The notes beneath the pieces are model-generated. The model did no database searches and was not told the origin of the DNA. It saw only the letters and a program-made list of their open reading frames with translations. From Accumulibacter jenkinsii (GTDB lineage Bacteria > Pseudomonadota > Gammaproteobacteria > Burkholderiales > Rhodocyclaceae): a stretch of 64,000 bases of DNA. Shown piece after piece: positions 43,553 to 52,783 of this stretch (the first letter of the stretch is position 1; each line of letters opens with the position of its first letter). The stretch lies in the NCBI GenBank assembly GCA_036625225.1, contig JAZKUF010000001.1, positions 1,302,001 to 1,366,000 on the forward strand. The letters run 5' to 3'. Position numbers and translations under genes: made by a program.

Positions 43553-43565
43553 CAAAAGCAGTTTG
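43553..43565. promoter_or_regulatory. possible third PsrA-type site upstream of the FadL-type gene
   Basis: CAAAAGCAGTTTG differs by one base from the PsrA pattern with a three-base spacer, and lies 50 bp before the start of the FadL-type gene. No clear promoter frames it, so it may be chance. Confidence 0.25.
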
Positions 43566-43765
43566 CTGGCCTATGCTAAGGCTCCTGTCCAGAATTATCC
43601 TGAGTTATTCGGTCTTTGGCAGTTCCCGTTTGTCGCCCTGTTGGTTAATTGCAACATGGGTGAGCACCGCTTCGGTCACTTTGACGATGATCGGATCTGC
43701 CGGATGTCGTTCGGCATACACCTCGACCCGGACCTGGATCGAGCTGCGACCGCTGGCTGACCCCA

Positions 43766-45703
43766 TCAGCCCTGCAGCTTCCTGAGGTAATTGAGCGGTC
43801 CGCCGGTGAAGGGGGCGAAACCGGTGCCGAAGATCACCCCGGCATCGGCGAGATCGGCGTCGGCGACGATGCCGTCAATGACGAGTTGCTGCGTCCGATC
43901 GAAGAGCGGCCTGACGAGGCGTGCCGCCAGATCGCCCGGGATCGCTGCCGCCTGACCCTTGACCGGCCGGCCTTGACGGTAGGCATAGAAACCGCGGCCG
44001 CTCTTCTTCCCGAGATGGCCCGCGTGCACGCGCTCGAGCAGGCACTTCGGGGGCGCCTCTGCGCTGCCGGCAAGTTGCCTGCCGGCGGCCAGCGCGACGT
44101 CGAGCCCGACCAGGTCGATGAGTTCGATCGGCCCCATCGGCATGCCGAAGGCGAGCATCGCTTCGTCTACGGTTTCCCCACTGAGGCCTTCGTCGACCGC
44201 GCGCATCGCTTCAAGCATGTAGGGACCGAGGACGGCGTTCACGAGAAAGCCGGGAGCGCTCCTGACCGGCAGCGGCAGGCGATCGATCTGCCTGACAAAA
44301 GCGCTGCCGCACTGAAGCATTTCGGGATCTGCCCCTTCGGCGGCAACCACTTCAACCAGCGGCATCCTGGCCACCGGATTGAAGAAATGAATGCCGATCA
44401 GCCTTTCAGGCCTCGCCAGCCCGGTCCGCAAGTCCTCGATGCGCAGGCTCGAGGTATTGGTCGCCAGTACCGCATCGGGCCTGATGCGCGCTTCGAGTTG
44501 CTGGAGCAGTGCCTGTTTGGCCTCGGTGTCCTCGAAAATCGCCTCGATCACGACGTCAGCCCGGCCCGCACCGTGCCCTTCGGGATCGGGAATCAGGCGG
44601 TCGCTGACCGAGCGCAGCTCGCGCGGATCGCTGATCCGTTTGCCCCAGGCGGCATGGGCACGGCCCAGGGCGGCAGCGATCGCTTCGATTCCCTGATCCT
44701 GGAGGGTGACGGTGAGCCCGCGCAGGGCGCACCAGGCGGCGATGTCGCCGCCCATGACGCCGGCGCCGACGACGTGCACGTGTCTGGCGACGAAAGCGCT
44801 GGCCTTGCCGAAACCTTTCAGCCGTTCCTGCAGGAAGAAGACCCGCAGCAGATTGCGTGCCGTCGCGGAACTGACGATGCGCTCGATCGTCTCTGGCGAG
44901 GCGAGCGCATTGCCCTGGTGGCGGGCCCAGAGATCGATGATCGCGTAGGGCGCCGGATAATGCTCGCGCCGCGCCCGCCGGGCGACCTGTTTGATCGCCC
45001 CTCTTGCGACCACCGTCCTGAGGGGGCCATTGAGCAGGCGCTGCAGCAGCGGCAACGGTCGGCGTGGCTGATCGGCAAGCACCAGTTGGGCCGCTGCGCA
45101 GTCCATCACCCGCGGCGGCACGCAGTCGTCGGCCAGGCCGAGGCGCCGGGCTTTCTTCGCGTCGATCGTCTTGCCGGTCAGCATCAGGTCGAGCGCCGCC
45201 TGCGGGCCGATCCGCTGCGGCAGTCGCAGCATGCCGCCCCAGCCGGGAACGATGCCCAGCATGACCTCCGGCAGGCCCAGCCGGGTCGCCGGGTCGTCGA
45301 CCGCCAGCAGGTAACGACAGGCGAGCGCGAGTTCGAGCCCGCCACCGAGGCAGTGACCACGCACCAGCGCCAGCGTCGGATAGGGGACGCTGGCGAGGCG
45401 ATTGAACAACTGCCAGCCGCGTGACACGAGTTCGATGGCTTTTGCCGGTGTATCAAGCCCGGAGAATTCCTCGATGTCGGCGCCGGCGATGAAACCGGCG
45501 GCTTTCCCGGAACGGAAGATCACCCCCTTCGGCGGACTGCGGTCGAACTGGTCGAGCAGCCGCCCGAGTTCGTTCATCACCGCAGTGGAGAGCGAATTGG
45601 TCGACTCGCCAGCCTTGTCGAGCGTCACCCAGACCAGTTCTTCGGTGTCGACCTCGAGCCGCCAGTGCTGCCAGTGCTGCAAACTGCTTTCAGGGATCGT
45701 CAT
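43766..45703 (-). CDS. fatty-acid oxidation complex alpha subunit (FadJ-like)
   Basis: 645 residues; ATG 45703 overlaps the thiolase stop (ATGA). Crotonase domain first (LVRGHCLGGGLELALACRY, GLPEVMLGIVPGWGG; about 1-200), then dehydrogenase (VHVVGAGVMGGDIAAW, ATNTSSLRIEDL, GIHFFNPVARMPLVEV) and two C-terminal helical units ending in FAPFTGGPLNYL. This is the E. coli FadB/FadJ order, opposite to the fusion at 39599. It hydrates enoyl-CoA and oxidises 3-hydroxyacyl-CoA. Last gene of the psrA-fadE-thiolase-fadJ chain, all joined by 4-bp overlaps. Confidence 0.93.
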   Translation of the reverse strand: MTIPESSLQHWQHWRLEVDTEELVWVTLDKAGESTNSLSTAVMNELGRLLDQFDRSPPKGVIFRSGKAAGFIAGADIEEFSGLDTPAKAIELVSRGWQLFNRLASVPYPTLALVRGHCLGGGLELALACRYLLAVDDPATRLGLPEVMLGIVPGWGGMLRLPQRIGPQAALDLMLTGKTIDAKKARRLGLADDCVPPRVMDCAAAQLVLADQPRRPLPLLQRLLNGPLRTVVARGAIKQVARRARREHYPAPYAIIDLWARHQGNALASPETIERIVSSATARNLLRVFFLQERLKGFGKASAFVARHVHVVGAGVMGGDIAAWCALRGLTVTLQDQGIEAIAAALGRAHAAWGKRISDPRELRSVSDRLIPDPEGHGAGRADVVIEAIFEDTEAKQALLQQLEARIRPDAVLATNTSSLRIEDLRTGLARPERLIGIHFFNPVARMPLVEVVAAEGADPEMLQCGSAFVRQIDRLPLPVRSAPGFLVNAVLGPYMLEAMRAVDEGLSGETVDEAMLAFGMPMGPIELIDLVGLDVALAAGRQLAGSAEAPPKCLLERVHAGHLGKKSGRGFYAYRQGRPVKGQAAAIPGDLAARLVRPLFDRTQQLVIDGIVADADLADAGVIFGTGFAPFTGGPLNYLRKLQG

Positions 45704-47016
45704 GGGTTTTCCCGCGGCGTCTGTTTCTGGCTGATCGTTTCCAGCAGCATCGCCCCGCCCTGCCCGCCGCCGACGCAGATCGCGGCGATGCCGCGCCTCG
45801 CCCCGGCGGCGCGCAGCGCCTGCAGCAGGTGGAGGACGATGCGCGCGCCGGAAGCGCCGACCGGGTGACCGATCGCGATCGCCGATCCGTCCACGTTGAG
45901 GCGATCGGCGGGCAACACACCGAGCGCCCCCGACAAACCGAGTTCCTGCCGACAGTAGGCGTCCGACGCCCAGGCCGCGAGGCAGCCGAGTACCTGCGCC
46001 GCGAAGGCTTCGTTGATTTCCCAGAGGTCGATATCGTCGAGCGTCAACTGCTGGCGCTGCAGGATCGGCGTCACCGCGTGCACCGGGCCCAGTCCCATCT
46101 CGGCCGGGTCGACGCCGGCCCACTGGCTGTCGCAGATGCGACCGAGCGGCTCGAGCTGCCATTTCGCCACTGCCGCCGCCGAGGCGAGGATCAGCCAGGC
46201 CGCGCCGTCGCTGATCTGCGAACTGTTGCCGGGGGTCACGCGGCCGTAGCGGCGGTCGAAGAAGGGTTTGAGTTTTCCCAGCGCCGCGACGCTGGCATCG
46301 GCACGCACGCCGTCGTCTTCGCGATGAGCCTGGCCTTTGCTGTCGACCAGGGGAACGATCTCGGCCAGCCGCCCGCCAGCGCGCGCAGCCAGCGCGCGCC
46401 GGTGGCTCTCGACACTGTACTCGTCCATTGCCTGGCGAGAGATGGCGAAGCGCCAGGCAAGGTTTTCTGCGGTCTGCCCCATCAGGAGGCCGATCACCGG
46501 GTCGGTCAGCCCCTTGAGGATACCGATCACCGGCGACAGGAGCTGTGCCGGCCGCAGGCGGGCGAAGAGAGCGATCTTCTGGCGGATCGTCTTTGCCTGC
46601 ATCATCTCGCCAAACCAGCGCACCATCGCCTCGTTGTAGAGCAGCGGCGCCTGCGACAGCGCGTCGACGCCGCCGGCCAGCACCAGCTGCGAGCGGCCGT
46701 TCTGGATGTTGGCGATGGCCGAGTCGATCGACTGCATGCCGCTCGCGCAGTTGCGCATCACCGTCCACGCCGGTGTCCGCTGGCCACAACCGAGACGCAG
46801 GGCGACCACCCGGGCGATATTCACTTCGTCGGCCGAAGGACTGGCACAACCGAGAATCACTTCGTCGAGTTCGCTCGCCGGGAAAGGCTGACGGATCAGC
46901 AGCGCACGTCCCGCCTGCACGGCGAGATCGCTCGCCGCGAAGGGGCCGGGAGCATTGCGCGCCTTGAGGAACGGGGTGCGCGCACCATCGACGACGTAGA
47001 CCGGCTGGAATCCCAC
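45700..47016 (-). CDS. acetyl-CoA acetyltransferase / 3-ketoacyl-CoA thiolase (FadI-like)
   Basis: 438 residues from GTG 47016, which has GGGAG six bases upstream and lets the protein begin at VGFQPVYVVDGARTPF, the usual thiolase start. A TTG at 47106 that overlaps the fadE stop would add a 30-residue unconserved head. Catalytic motifs: MRNCASGMQSI, NEAFAAQVLG, AIAIGHPVGASGAR and CVGGGQGGAMLLE. It is paired with the FadJ-like protein, overlapping by 4 bp, and both probably form one complex. Confidence 0.92.
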   Translation of the reverse strand: MGFQPVYVVDGARTPFLKARNAPGPFAASDLAVQAGRALLIRQPFPASELDEVILGCASPSADEVNIARVVALRLGCGQRTPAWTVMRNCASGMQSIDSAIANIQNGRSQLVLAGGVDALSQAPLLYNEAMVRWFGEMMQAKTIRQKIALFARLRPAQLLSPVIGILKGLTDPVIGLLMGQTAENLAWRFAISRQAMDEYSVESHRRALAARAGGRLAEIVPLVDSKGQAHREDDGVRADASVAALGKLKPFFDRRYGRVTPGNSSQISDGAAWLILASAAAVAKWQLEPLGRICDSQWAGVDPAEMGLGPVHAVTPILQRQQLTLDDIDLWEINEAFAAQVLGCLAAWASDAYCRQELGLSGALGVLPADRLNVDGSAIAIGHPVGASGARIVLHLLQALRAAGARRGIAAICVGGGQGGAMLLETISQKQTPRENP

Positions 47017-47102
47017 GGCTTCTCCCGGGTTCAAGGGGCCGGCGCCGCGCGCAAGGTATGAAGCATTCGCGCGACGCCAGCGGGACGCGGCATCGGGCGG
47101 AC

Positions 47103-49451
47103 TCAAGCTGCCTTGTCGAGCGGCGACGCTTGCCGCATGCGGCCCAGATCGTGCGGGAAGTCATCGACGCGGATGACGATGTCGCGCAGTTCGTTGCGCC
47201 GCTTGAGCACCGCGTACTCGGCCGGGGTCACGATGCCGGCGGCGAAGGCCGCATGCGCGAGATCACGGACATTGGCCTGAGGGTTGTCGACCAGCGCACC
47301 GCTCTTTTCCGCGGCACGAATCCTGGCTTCGATCGGTTCGGCTTCGATGGTGGCGACCATCGCCAGTTCGAGGGCGCCGACGGCTTCGCTGTCGACCTTC
47401 GGCAGATAGGTTTCGGCAGTCAGCCGGTCGCGCGCGGCCGAGGGTTCGATCAAGAGTTTTGCCACCTGGTGACCGATGCGGTCCGACGGCACGTCGTAGG
47501 GGTGGCCGAGCGGAAAGACGAGACGGTAGAGCAGGCGACCGATCCAGCGCACCGGGAAATTGGCGATGACGCCGTCGAAAGCCATCTGCGCCTGGTACAT
47601 GGTGTCCCAGATCGCCCAGTGCATCAGCGGCGCGTCAGCCTGCTGGCGCCCTTCCGACTCGTAGCGCTTGAGCGTCGCCGAACAGAGGTAGAGCATCGAC
47701 AGGATGTCGCCGAGGCGTGCCGAAAGTTTCTCGCGGCGCTTCAGTTCGCCACCAAGGACGAGCATCGAGATGTCGGCCAGAAAGGCGAAGGCCGACGAGA
47801 AGCGGGTCAGCTGCTGGTAATAGCGGCGCGTTTCCGGCGCCACCTGGTCCGGCACGGCGACGAAGTGGGAACCGGTCAGTCCCTTGCCGAGCGCCCCGAA
47901 GCCGTGCCGGATGGTGAACAGAAGGTGGCCGAACAGGGCCTGGTCGAAATCGCGCAGCCCCTGTTCGCTGTCCGCATTGAAAGCCGCTTTCATTTCCTTG
48001 AGGACATAGGGATGGCAGCGGATGGCCCCCTGGCCGAAGAGGATCATGCTGCGCGTCAGGATGTTGGCGCCTTCAACGGTGATGCCGATCGGCAGCTGCT
48101 GATAGGCACGACCAAGGAAGTTGGAGGGTCCGAGGCAGATCCCCTTGCCACCGACGATGTCCATGCCGTCATTGACCACCTGGCGGGCGCGTTCGGTGAC
48201 GTGGTACTTGGCGATCGCCGAGACCACCGACGGCTTCTCGCCGAGATCGATGGCGCCGGCGGTCATCTTGCGCACGGCGTCCATCATGTAGGTATAAGCG
48301 CCAATCCGGGTCAGCGGCTCTTCGACCCCCTCGAAACGGCCGATGGCCATCCTGAACTGGCTGCGGACGCGGGCATAGGCACCGACGCTGCGCGCCGTCA
48401 ATTGCGCCATGCCGGTATTCGACGACGGCAGCGAAATCGAGCGGCCGGCGGCGAGGCACTCCATCAGCATGCGCCAGCCCTGGCCGACCATCGCCGGACC
48501 ACCGATCACGTAGTCGAGGGGCATGAAGACGTCCTTGCCGCGGGTCGGCCCGTTCATGAACATGGCGTTGAGCGGAAAGTGGCGGCGGCCGATCTCGACG
48601 CCCGGGGTTTCGCGCGGCACCAGCGCGCAGGTGATGCCGACATGCTGCCGGTCGCCGAGCAGGCCCTCCGGGTCATAGAGGTGGAAAGCCAGCCCCAGAA
48701 GGGTACAGACCGGTCCGAGAGTGATGTAACGCTTGTCCCAGGTGACCCGCATGCCGACCACTTCCCTGCCCTGCCAGTTCCCCTTGCAGACGATGCCGAC
48801 GTCGGGGATCGAGCCGGCGTCGGAACCGGCCCAGGGACTGGTCAGCGCGAAAGCGGGGATCTCGATGCCCCTGGCGAGCCGCGGCAGGTAATGGCTCTTC
48901 TGCGCTTCGCTGCCATAGTGCAGGAGCAACTCGGCCGGGCCCAGCGAATTGGGCACCATCACCGACACCGACAGGGCCGAAGAGCGGGTGGACAACTTGG
49001 TGATGATCTGCGAGTGAGCATAGGCCGAGAACTCCAGGCCGCCATACTTCTTCGGAATGATCATGCCGAGGAAACCTTTCTCCTTGATGTACCGCCAGGC
49101 CTCCGGCGGCAGATCGAAGAGTTCGCTGGTCACCTGCCAGTCGTCGACCAGGGCACATGCCTGCTCGACTTCATGGTCCATGAAGGACTGCTCTTCAGCG
49201 CTCAGTTTCGGCACCGGATAGGCGAGCAGCTGCTTCCAGTCGGGGTTGCCGCGGAACAGTTCGCCGTCCCACCAGACGGTTCCGGCTTCGAGCGCAACGC
49301 GTTCGGTGTCCGACATCTGGGGCAGAATCCGCTTGTAGGTGCGGAAGATCGGCCGGCTGACCAACGCCCGCCGCAGGGGGCGAACGCCGAACAGAACGGC
49401 CAGGCTCAGCAGCGTGACCGCAGCGAGCAGCGAAACGATGGCGGTGATCAT
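47103..49451 (-). CDS. fadE: acyl-CoA dehydrogenase, FadE type
   Basis: 782 residues, the long FadE/YafH type with an N-terminal membrane helix (IVSLLAAVTLLSLAVLFGV) and an extra C-terminal domain. It catalyses the first oxidation step of beta-oxidation with FAD. Typical stretches are GFLGMIIPKKYGGLEFSAYA, ALTSPWAGSDAGSIPD, GMDIVGGKGICLGPSNFLG and QQLPIGITVEGANILTRSM. It overlaps the regulator gene by 4 bp, so regulator and enzyme are translated together. Confidence 0.94.
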   Translation of the reverse strand: MITAIVSLLAAVTLLSLAVLFGVRPLRRALVSRPIFRTYKRILPQMSDTERVALEAGTVWWDGELFRGNPDWKQLLAYPVPKLSAEEQSFMDHEVEQACALVDDWQVTSELFDLPPEAWRYIKEKGFLGMIIPKKYGGLEFSAYAHSQIITKLSTRSSALSVSVMVPNSLGPAELLLHYGSEAQKSHYLPRLARGIEIPAFALTSPWAGSDAGSIPDVGIVCKGNWQGREVVGMRVTWDKRYITLGPVCTLLGLAFHLYDPEGLLGDRQHVGITCALVPRETPGVEIGRRHFPLNAMFMNGPTRGKDVFMPLDYVIGGPAMVGQGWRMLMECLAAGRSISLPSSNTGMAQLTARSVGAYARVRSQFRMAIGRFEGVEEPLTRIGAYTYMMDAVRKMTAGAIDLGEKPSVVSAIAKYHVTERARQVVNDGMDIVGGKGICLGPSNFLGRAYQQLPIGITVEGANILTRSMILFGQGAIRCHPYVLKEMKAAFNADSEQGLRDFDQALFGHLLFTIRHGFGALGKGLTGSHFVAVPDQVAPETRRYYQQLTRFSSAFAFLADISMLVLGGELKRREKLSARLGDILSMLYLCSATLKRYESEGRQQADAPLMHWAIWDTMYQAQMAFDGVIANFPVRWIGRLLYRLVFPLGHPYDVPSDRIGHQVAKLLIEPSAARDRLTAETYLPKVDSEAVGALELAMVATIEAEPIEARIRAAEKSGALVDNPQANVRDLAHAAFAAGIVTPAEYAVLKRRNELRDIVIRVDDFPHDLGRMRQASPLDKAA

Positions 49452-50266
49452 TGCAGTTTCTCCTGTGACAGATCCTGGGTCTTTGCGTTGTGGACCTCGC
49501 GCCGGGCAACCGGCGGCGCGTCCCCTGCTTCTCGGGCCGCCTTGGGTGACGGCTCTTCTGGATGGATTACGGCCTCACCGAACTGCGGCAATGGCGCTCG
49601 CAGCCCGCCAAGCAAAAAGGGCATCAGGCGCTGCGCGAGCCGTTGCGCGAGCGCCGTGTCGTCGACATCCGGCTCCGCTTCGCCGGCGAGGTCGCCGACC
49701 TCGCAACCGGTGACAACCTGCAGCACATCGGTGCCGGCGATCGCGTAGGACATCGCGCCCAGCATGAAATGCAGCCGCCAGACGATCTCCGCCTTGGGCA
49801 CATCGGGCAGCGCCCGAAACAGCGCGCGCTTGTAGCGCTCGATCACCTCGGCATACTCGCCGGCGAAAAAGGTCCGGATGAACTCGGCAGGCTCGGTCAG
49901 GGTCCGCCCGAGCAGGCGGAGGAAGGTCATGCCACCGAGCGCCGGATCGCCACCCATGCGCAACAGGGTGCCGAAGAAGGCCTCGACGATCTGCGAAGGT
50001 TTGAGCGGCGCCCCGCCAGCCTGTTCTTCGAGCCGGTCGAGGGCCTGCAGGCGCTGCTCGTTGAGCCAGGTCAGACGGCGCCGGAAAACCTCGCACAGCA
50101 GCGCTTCCTTCGACCCGAAATGGTAGTTGACCGCGGCCAGATTGACCTCGGCCGCGCCGGTGATCACCCGCATCGAGGTGGCTTCGTAACCGTTTTCCAT
50201 GAACAGTCGTTCGGCAACGTCGAGGATGCGTTCGCGGGTATCACTGCTGGTTCTCGTATCGGGCAT
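49448..50266 (-). CDS. psrA: TetR-family regulator, PsrA-like, of fatty-acid degradation
   Basis: 272 residues. The N-terminal HTH (RILDVAERLFMENGYEATSM, then AEVNLAAVNYHFGSKEALL) closely resembles Pseudomonas PsrA in the recognition-helix region. The C-terminal ligand domain is of the PsrA type and should bind long-chain acyl-CoA or fatty acid. The tail beyond residue about 235 is low-complexity. It heads an operon with fadE, thiolase and fadJ. A 17-bp site matching the PsrA box lies just downstream of its own -10 region and another controls the second fad operon, so it is probably an autorepressor and a local regulator of beta-oxidation. Confidence 0.87.
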   Translation of the reverse strand: MPDTRTSSDTRERILDVAERLFMENGYEATSMRVITGAAEVNLAAVNYHFGSKEALLCEVFRRRLTWLNEQRLQALDRLEEQAGGAPLKPSQIVEAFFGTLLRMGGDPALGGMTFLRLLGRTLTEPAEFIRTFFAGEYAEVIERYKRALFRALPDVPKAEIVWRLHFMLGAMSYAIAGTDVLQVVTGCEVGDLAGEAEPDVDDTALAQRLAQRLMPFLLGGLRAPLPQFGEAVIHPEEPSPKAAREAGDAPPVARREVHNAKTQDLSQEKLQ

Positions 50267-50329
50267 GGTTTCGCGGGATCAGGAATAACGGGGCGACTAA
50301 ACGGTGGCGATCGGAAAAGCATTACCTCG

Positions 50330-50346
50330 TTCAAACGTTCGTTTTA
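50330..50346. promoter_or_regulatory. PsrA-type operator, copy 2
   Basis: TTCAAACGTTCGTTTTA on the plus strand, identical over 17 bases to the reverse complement of 42055-42071. It sits 64 bp before the psrA-like start and 122 bp before the ABC exporter start. It may act on both, but the match in geometry is to the psrA side. Confidence 0.75.
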
Positions 50347-50375
50347 ATGGTATGGCGTCAAAGCCGCGAATGCAA
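50347..50375 (-). promoter_or_regulatory. candidate promoter of the psrA-fadE operon
   Basis: Minus strand: TTGCAT (50375-50370), 17-bp spacer, TACCAT (50352-50347); four of six bases match at each box. The operator follows directly after the -10 box, the same arrangement as at 42055-42098, which raises confidence in a weak match. Confidence 0.5.
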
Positions 50376-50467
50376 GCGCTTTTTGCATCTTTTTCCATCG
50401 GCCTTGAGGCGAGGTTCGCGAACAGGGCATACTCCGCAGTTCCACTATCCGACGACAAACCCGACCG

Positions 50468-52303
50468 ATGCGCCGATCCGCCTCATCCTACCCTGCCGCT
50501 GACCGACCACCGACCGGCGAAACGCCTTTCGCAGCTACCCTGAAGAAGTTGCTGCCCTACCTGTGGCAGTACAAATGGCGCGTCTTCCTGGCCCTGTCGT
50601 GCCTCTTCGCAGCCAAGGTGGCCAACGTCACCGTGCCACTCGTCTTCAAGCAGATGATCGACAGCCTGAGCAGCACGCAGCAGGCGCTTGCGCTGCCGGC
50701 CCTGTTGCTCCTGCTTTATGGCGCCTTGCGCTTTTCGACCTCGCTGTTTACCGAATTGCGCGAGATCCTCTTTGCTCGCGTCACCCAGCGCGCGGTGCGC
50801 CGCATCGCGCTCGAGGTCTTCCGCCATTTGCACGAACTCTCGCTGCGCTTCCATCTCGAACGGCAGACCGGCGGCGTGTCGCGCGACATCGAGCGCGGCA
50901 GCCGTTCGATCTCCAGTCTGATCAGTTACACCCTGTATTCGATTCTGCCCACCCTGGTCGAGATCACCCTCGTTCTCGCCATTCTCTTCGTCCGCTACGA
51001 GATTTCCTTCGTTCTCATCACGCTCGCTTCGCTCGGCGCTTACATCGTGTTCACGATCAAGGTCAGCAACTGGCGGATCGCCATTCGCCGGCAGCTGAAC
51101 GAGATGGACTCGGCGGCCAATACCCGCGCCATCGACAGCCTGCTGAACTACGAAACGGTCAAGTACTTCAACAACGAGGAGTACGAGGCGAAGCGCTACG
51201 ACCAGCAGATGCAGCAGTGGGAAGACGCCGCCACGCGCAGCCAGGTTTCGCTCTCCTGGCTCAACCTCGGGCAGCAGGTGATCATCGCGCTTGGCGTGAC
51301 GGCAATGATGTGGCGGGCCGCGAGCGGGGTGGTCGACGGCAGTATGACGATCGGCGATCTGGTGCTGGTCAACGCTTTCCTGATCCAGCTCTACATGCCG
51401 CTCAACTTTCTCGGGGTGGTGTACCGCGAGATCCGTCAGGCGCTCGCCGACATCGAGCGGATGTTCGAACTGCTGGCGGTCAACCGGGAAATCGCCGACG
51501 CCCCCGATGCCCGCAGCCTTGCCCCGGGGCCGGTGGCGGTGCGTTTCACGAAGGTCGATTTTTCGTATGAACCGAACCGGCGCATCCTGCAACAGGTCGA
51601 TTTCGCCATTCCCGCCGGGCAGACGGTGGCCGTCGTCGGCGAGTCCGGTTCAGGCAAATCGACCCTGGCCCGCCTGCTCTACCGCTTCTACGAGGTGAAC
51701 GACGGCCACATCCTGATCAATGGCAGCGACCTGCGCCAGCTGACGCAGGCCAGCCTGCGTGCGGCGATCGGCATCGTGCCGCAGGATACCGTCCTCTTCA
51801 ACGACACCATCTACTACAACATCCAGTATGGCCAACCCGAGGCCAGCCGCACAGAGGTGATCGCCGCCGCGGTGGCAGCGCAATTGGCGGGATTCATCGA
51901 ACAACTCCCCGATGGCTATGAAACGCGTGTCGGCGAACGTGGCCTGAAGCTCTCCGGCGGCGAGAAACAGCGCGTCGCAATTGCCCGCGCGCTCCTCAAG
52001 AACCCGTCGGTGCTGATCTTCGATGAAGCGACTTCGGCACTGGACTCGAAAACCGAAAAGGCGATCCAGGCGAGCCTCGACAATGCGGCCCGCGGGCGCA
52101 CGACGCTGGTCATCGCTCACCGCCTGTCGACGATCATGAATGCCAACGAGATCCTGGTGATGGACGGCGGCCGGATCGTCGAACGTGGCTCCCACCTGCA
52201 GTTGCTCGAAGCCGCCGGTCCGTACGCGCAGATGTGGGCCCTGCAGCAGCTCGAGGAGACGAACGACGCGTCCGCGGTCGCGGCACTGGTCGCGCTCGGC
52301 TGA
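50468..52303 (+). CDS. ABC exporter, Atm1/HMT1-type half-transporter
   Basis: 611 residues with an N-terminal six-helix membrane domain (about 30-330) and a C-terminal ATPase. Walker A GESGSGKST (about 391-399), LSGGEKQR signature and Walker B VLIFDEATSALD are intact. The membrane part has NYETVKYFNNEEYEAKRYD and FHLERQTGGVSRDIERGSRS, characteristic of the Atm1/ABCB7 family, whose bacterial members export glutathione-linked or heavy-metal conjugates. It works as a homodimer in the inner membrane. It is transcribed alone, divergent from psrA, and ends at a bidirectional terminator. Confidence 0.92.
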   Translation: MRRSASSYPAADRPPTGETPFAATLKKLLPYLWQYKWRVFLALSCLFAAKVANVTVPLVFKQMIDSLSSTQQALALPALLLLLYGALRFSTSLFTELREILFARVTQRAVRRIALEVFRHLHELSLRFHLERQTGGVSRDIERGSRSISSLISYTLYSILPTLVEITLVLAILFVRYEISFVLITLASLGAYIVFTIKVSNWRIAIRRQLNEMDSAANTRAIDSLLNYETVKYFNNEEYEAKRYDQQMQQWEDAATRSQVSLSWLNLGQQVIIALGVTAMMWRAASGVVDGSMTIGDLVLVNAFLIQLYMPLNFLGVVYREIRQALADIERMFELLAVNREIADAPDARSLAPGPVAVRFTKVDFSYEPNRRILQQVDFAIPAGQTVAVVGESGSGKSTLARLLYRFYEVNDGHILINGSDLRQLTQASLRAAIGIVPQDTVLFNDTIYYNIQYGQPEASRTEVIAAAVAAQLAGFIEQLPDGYETRVGERGLKLSGGEKQRVAIARALLKNPSVLIFDEATSALDSKTEKAIQASLDNAARGRTTLVIAHRLSTIMNANEILVMDGGRIVERGSHLQLLEAAGPYAQMWALQQLEETNDASAVAALVALG

Positions 52304-52311
52304 TCGTCAGT

Positions 52312-52344
52312 GCGAAAAAAGCCAGGACTCGCCTGGCTTTTCGC
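52312..52344. terminator. bidirectional intrinsic terminator
   Basis: Stem GCCAGG / CCTGGC extended by A-run and T-run arms (GCGAAAAAA ... TTTTCGC) around an ACTCG loop. It ends both the ABC exporter gene on the plus strand and the alpha (rplQ) operon on the minus strand. Confidence 0.88.
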
Positions 52345-52363
52345 TTGACCCGGCGACGCGCGC

Positions 52364-52753
52364 CTAGCCGGTGACGTCGGCTTCGCTGCCCGCTGCCGGC
52401 CGATCGAGCAATTCGACGAAAGCCATCGGCGCGTTGTCGCCATCACGGAAACCACACTTCAGAATCCGCAGGTAACCGCCGTCACGGGTGGCATAACGGG
52501 GCCCGAGTTCGTTGAACACCTTGACCACCATGTCCCGATCGCGCAAGCGGTCGAAAGCCAGACGACGGTTGGCGAGGCTGGGCTTCTTGCCGAGCGTGAT
52601 GATCGGCTCGATCACGCGGCGAAGCTCCTTGGCCTTCGGCAGCGTCGTCTTGACGACTTCCTCACGCAGCAGAGAAACGGTCATGTTGCGCAACATCGCC
52701 AGACGATGGGCGCTGGTACGATTCAGTTTGCGGAGACCCAAACGGTGACGCAT
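52364..52753 (-). CDS. rplQ: 50S ribosomal protein L17
   Basis: 129 residues. The start LNRTSAHRLAMLRNM and VKTTLPKAKELRRVIEPIIT are family hallmarks, followed by RDGGYLRILKCGFRDGDNAP. L17 binds 23S rRNA near the exit tunnel. A short acidic tail (GSEADVTG) lies beyond the core. It is the last gene of the alpha operon, 30 bp after rpoA, and a bidirectional terminator follows. Confidence 0.97.
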   Translation of the reverse strand: MRHRLGLRKLNRTSAHRLAMLRNMTVSLLREEVVKTTLPKAKELRRVIEPIITLGKKPSLANRRLAFDRLRDRDMVVKVFNELGPRYATRDGGYLRILKCGFRDGDNAPMAFVELLDRPAAGSEADVTG

Positions 52754-52783
52754 ATCAATTCCTTCCTGTTCTTGTCCTGCTGC

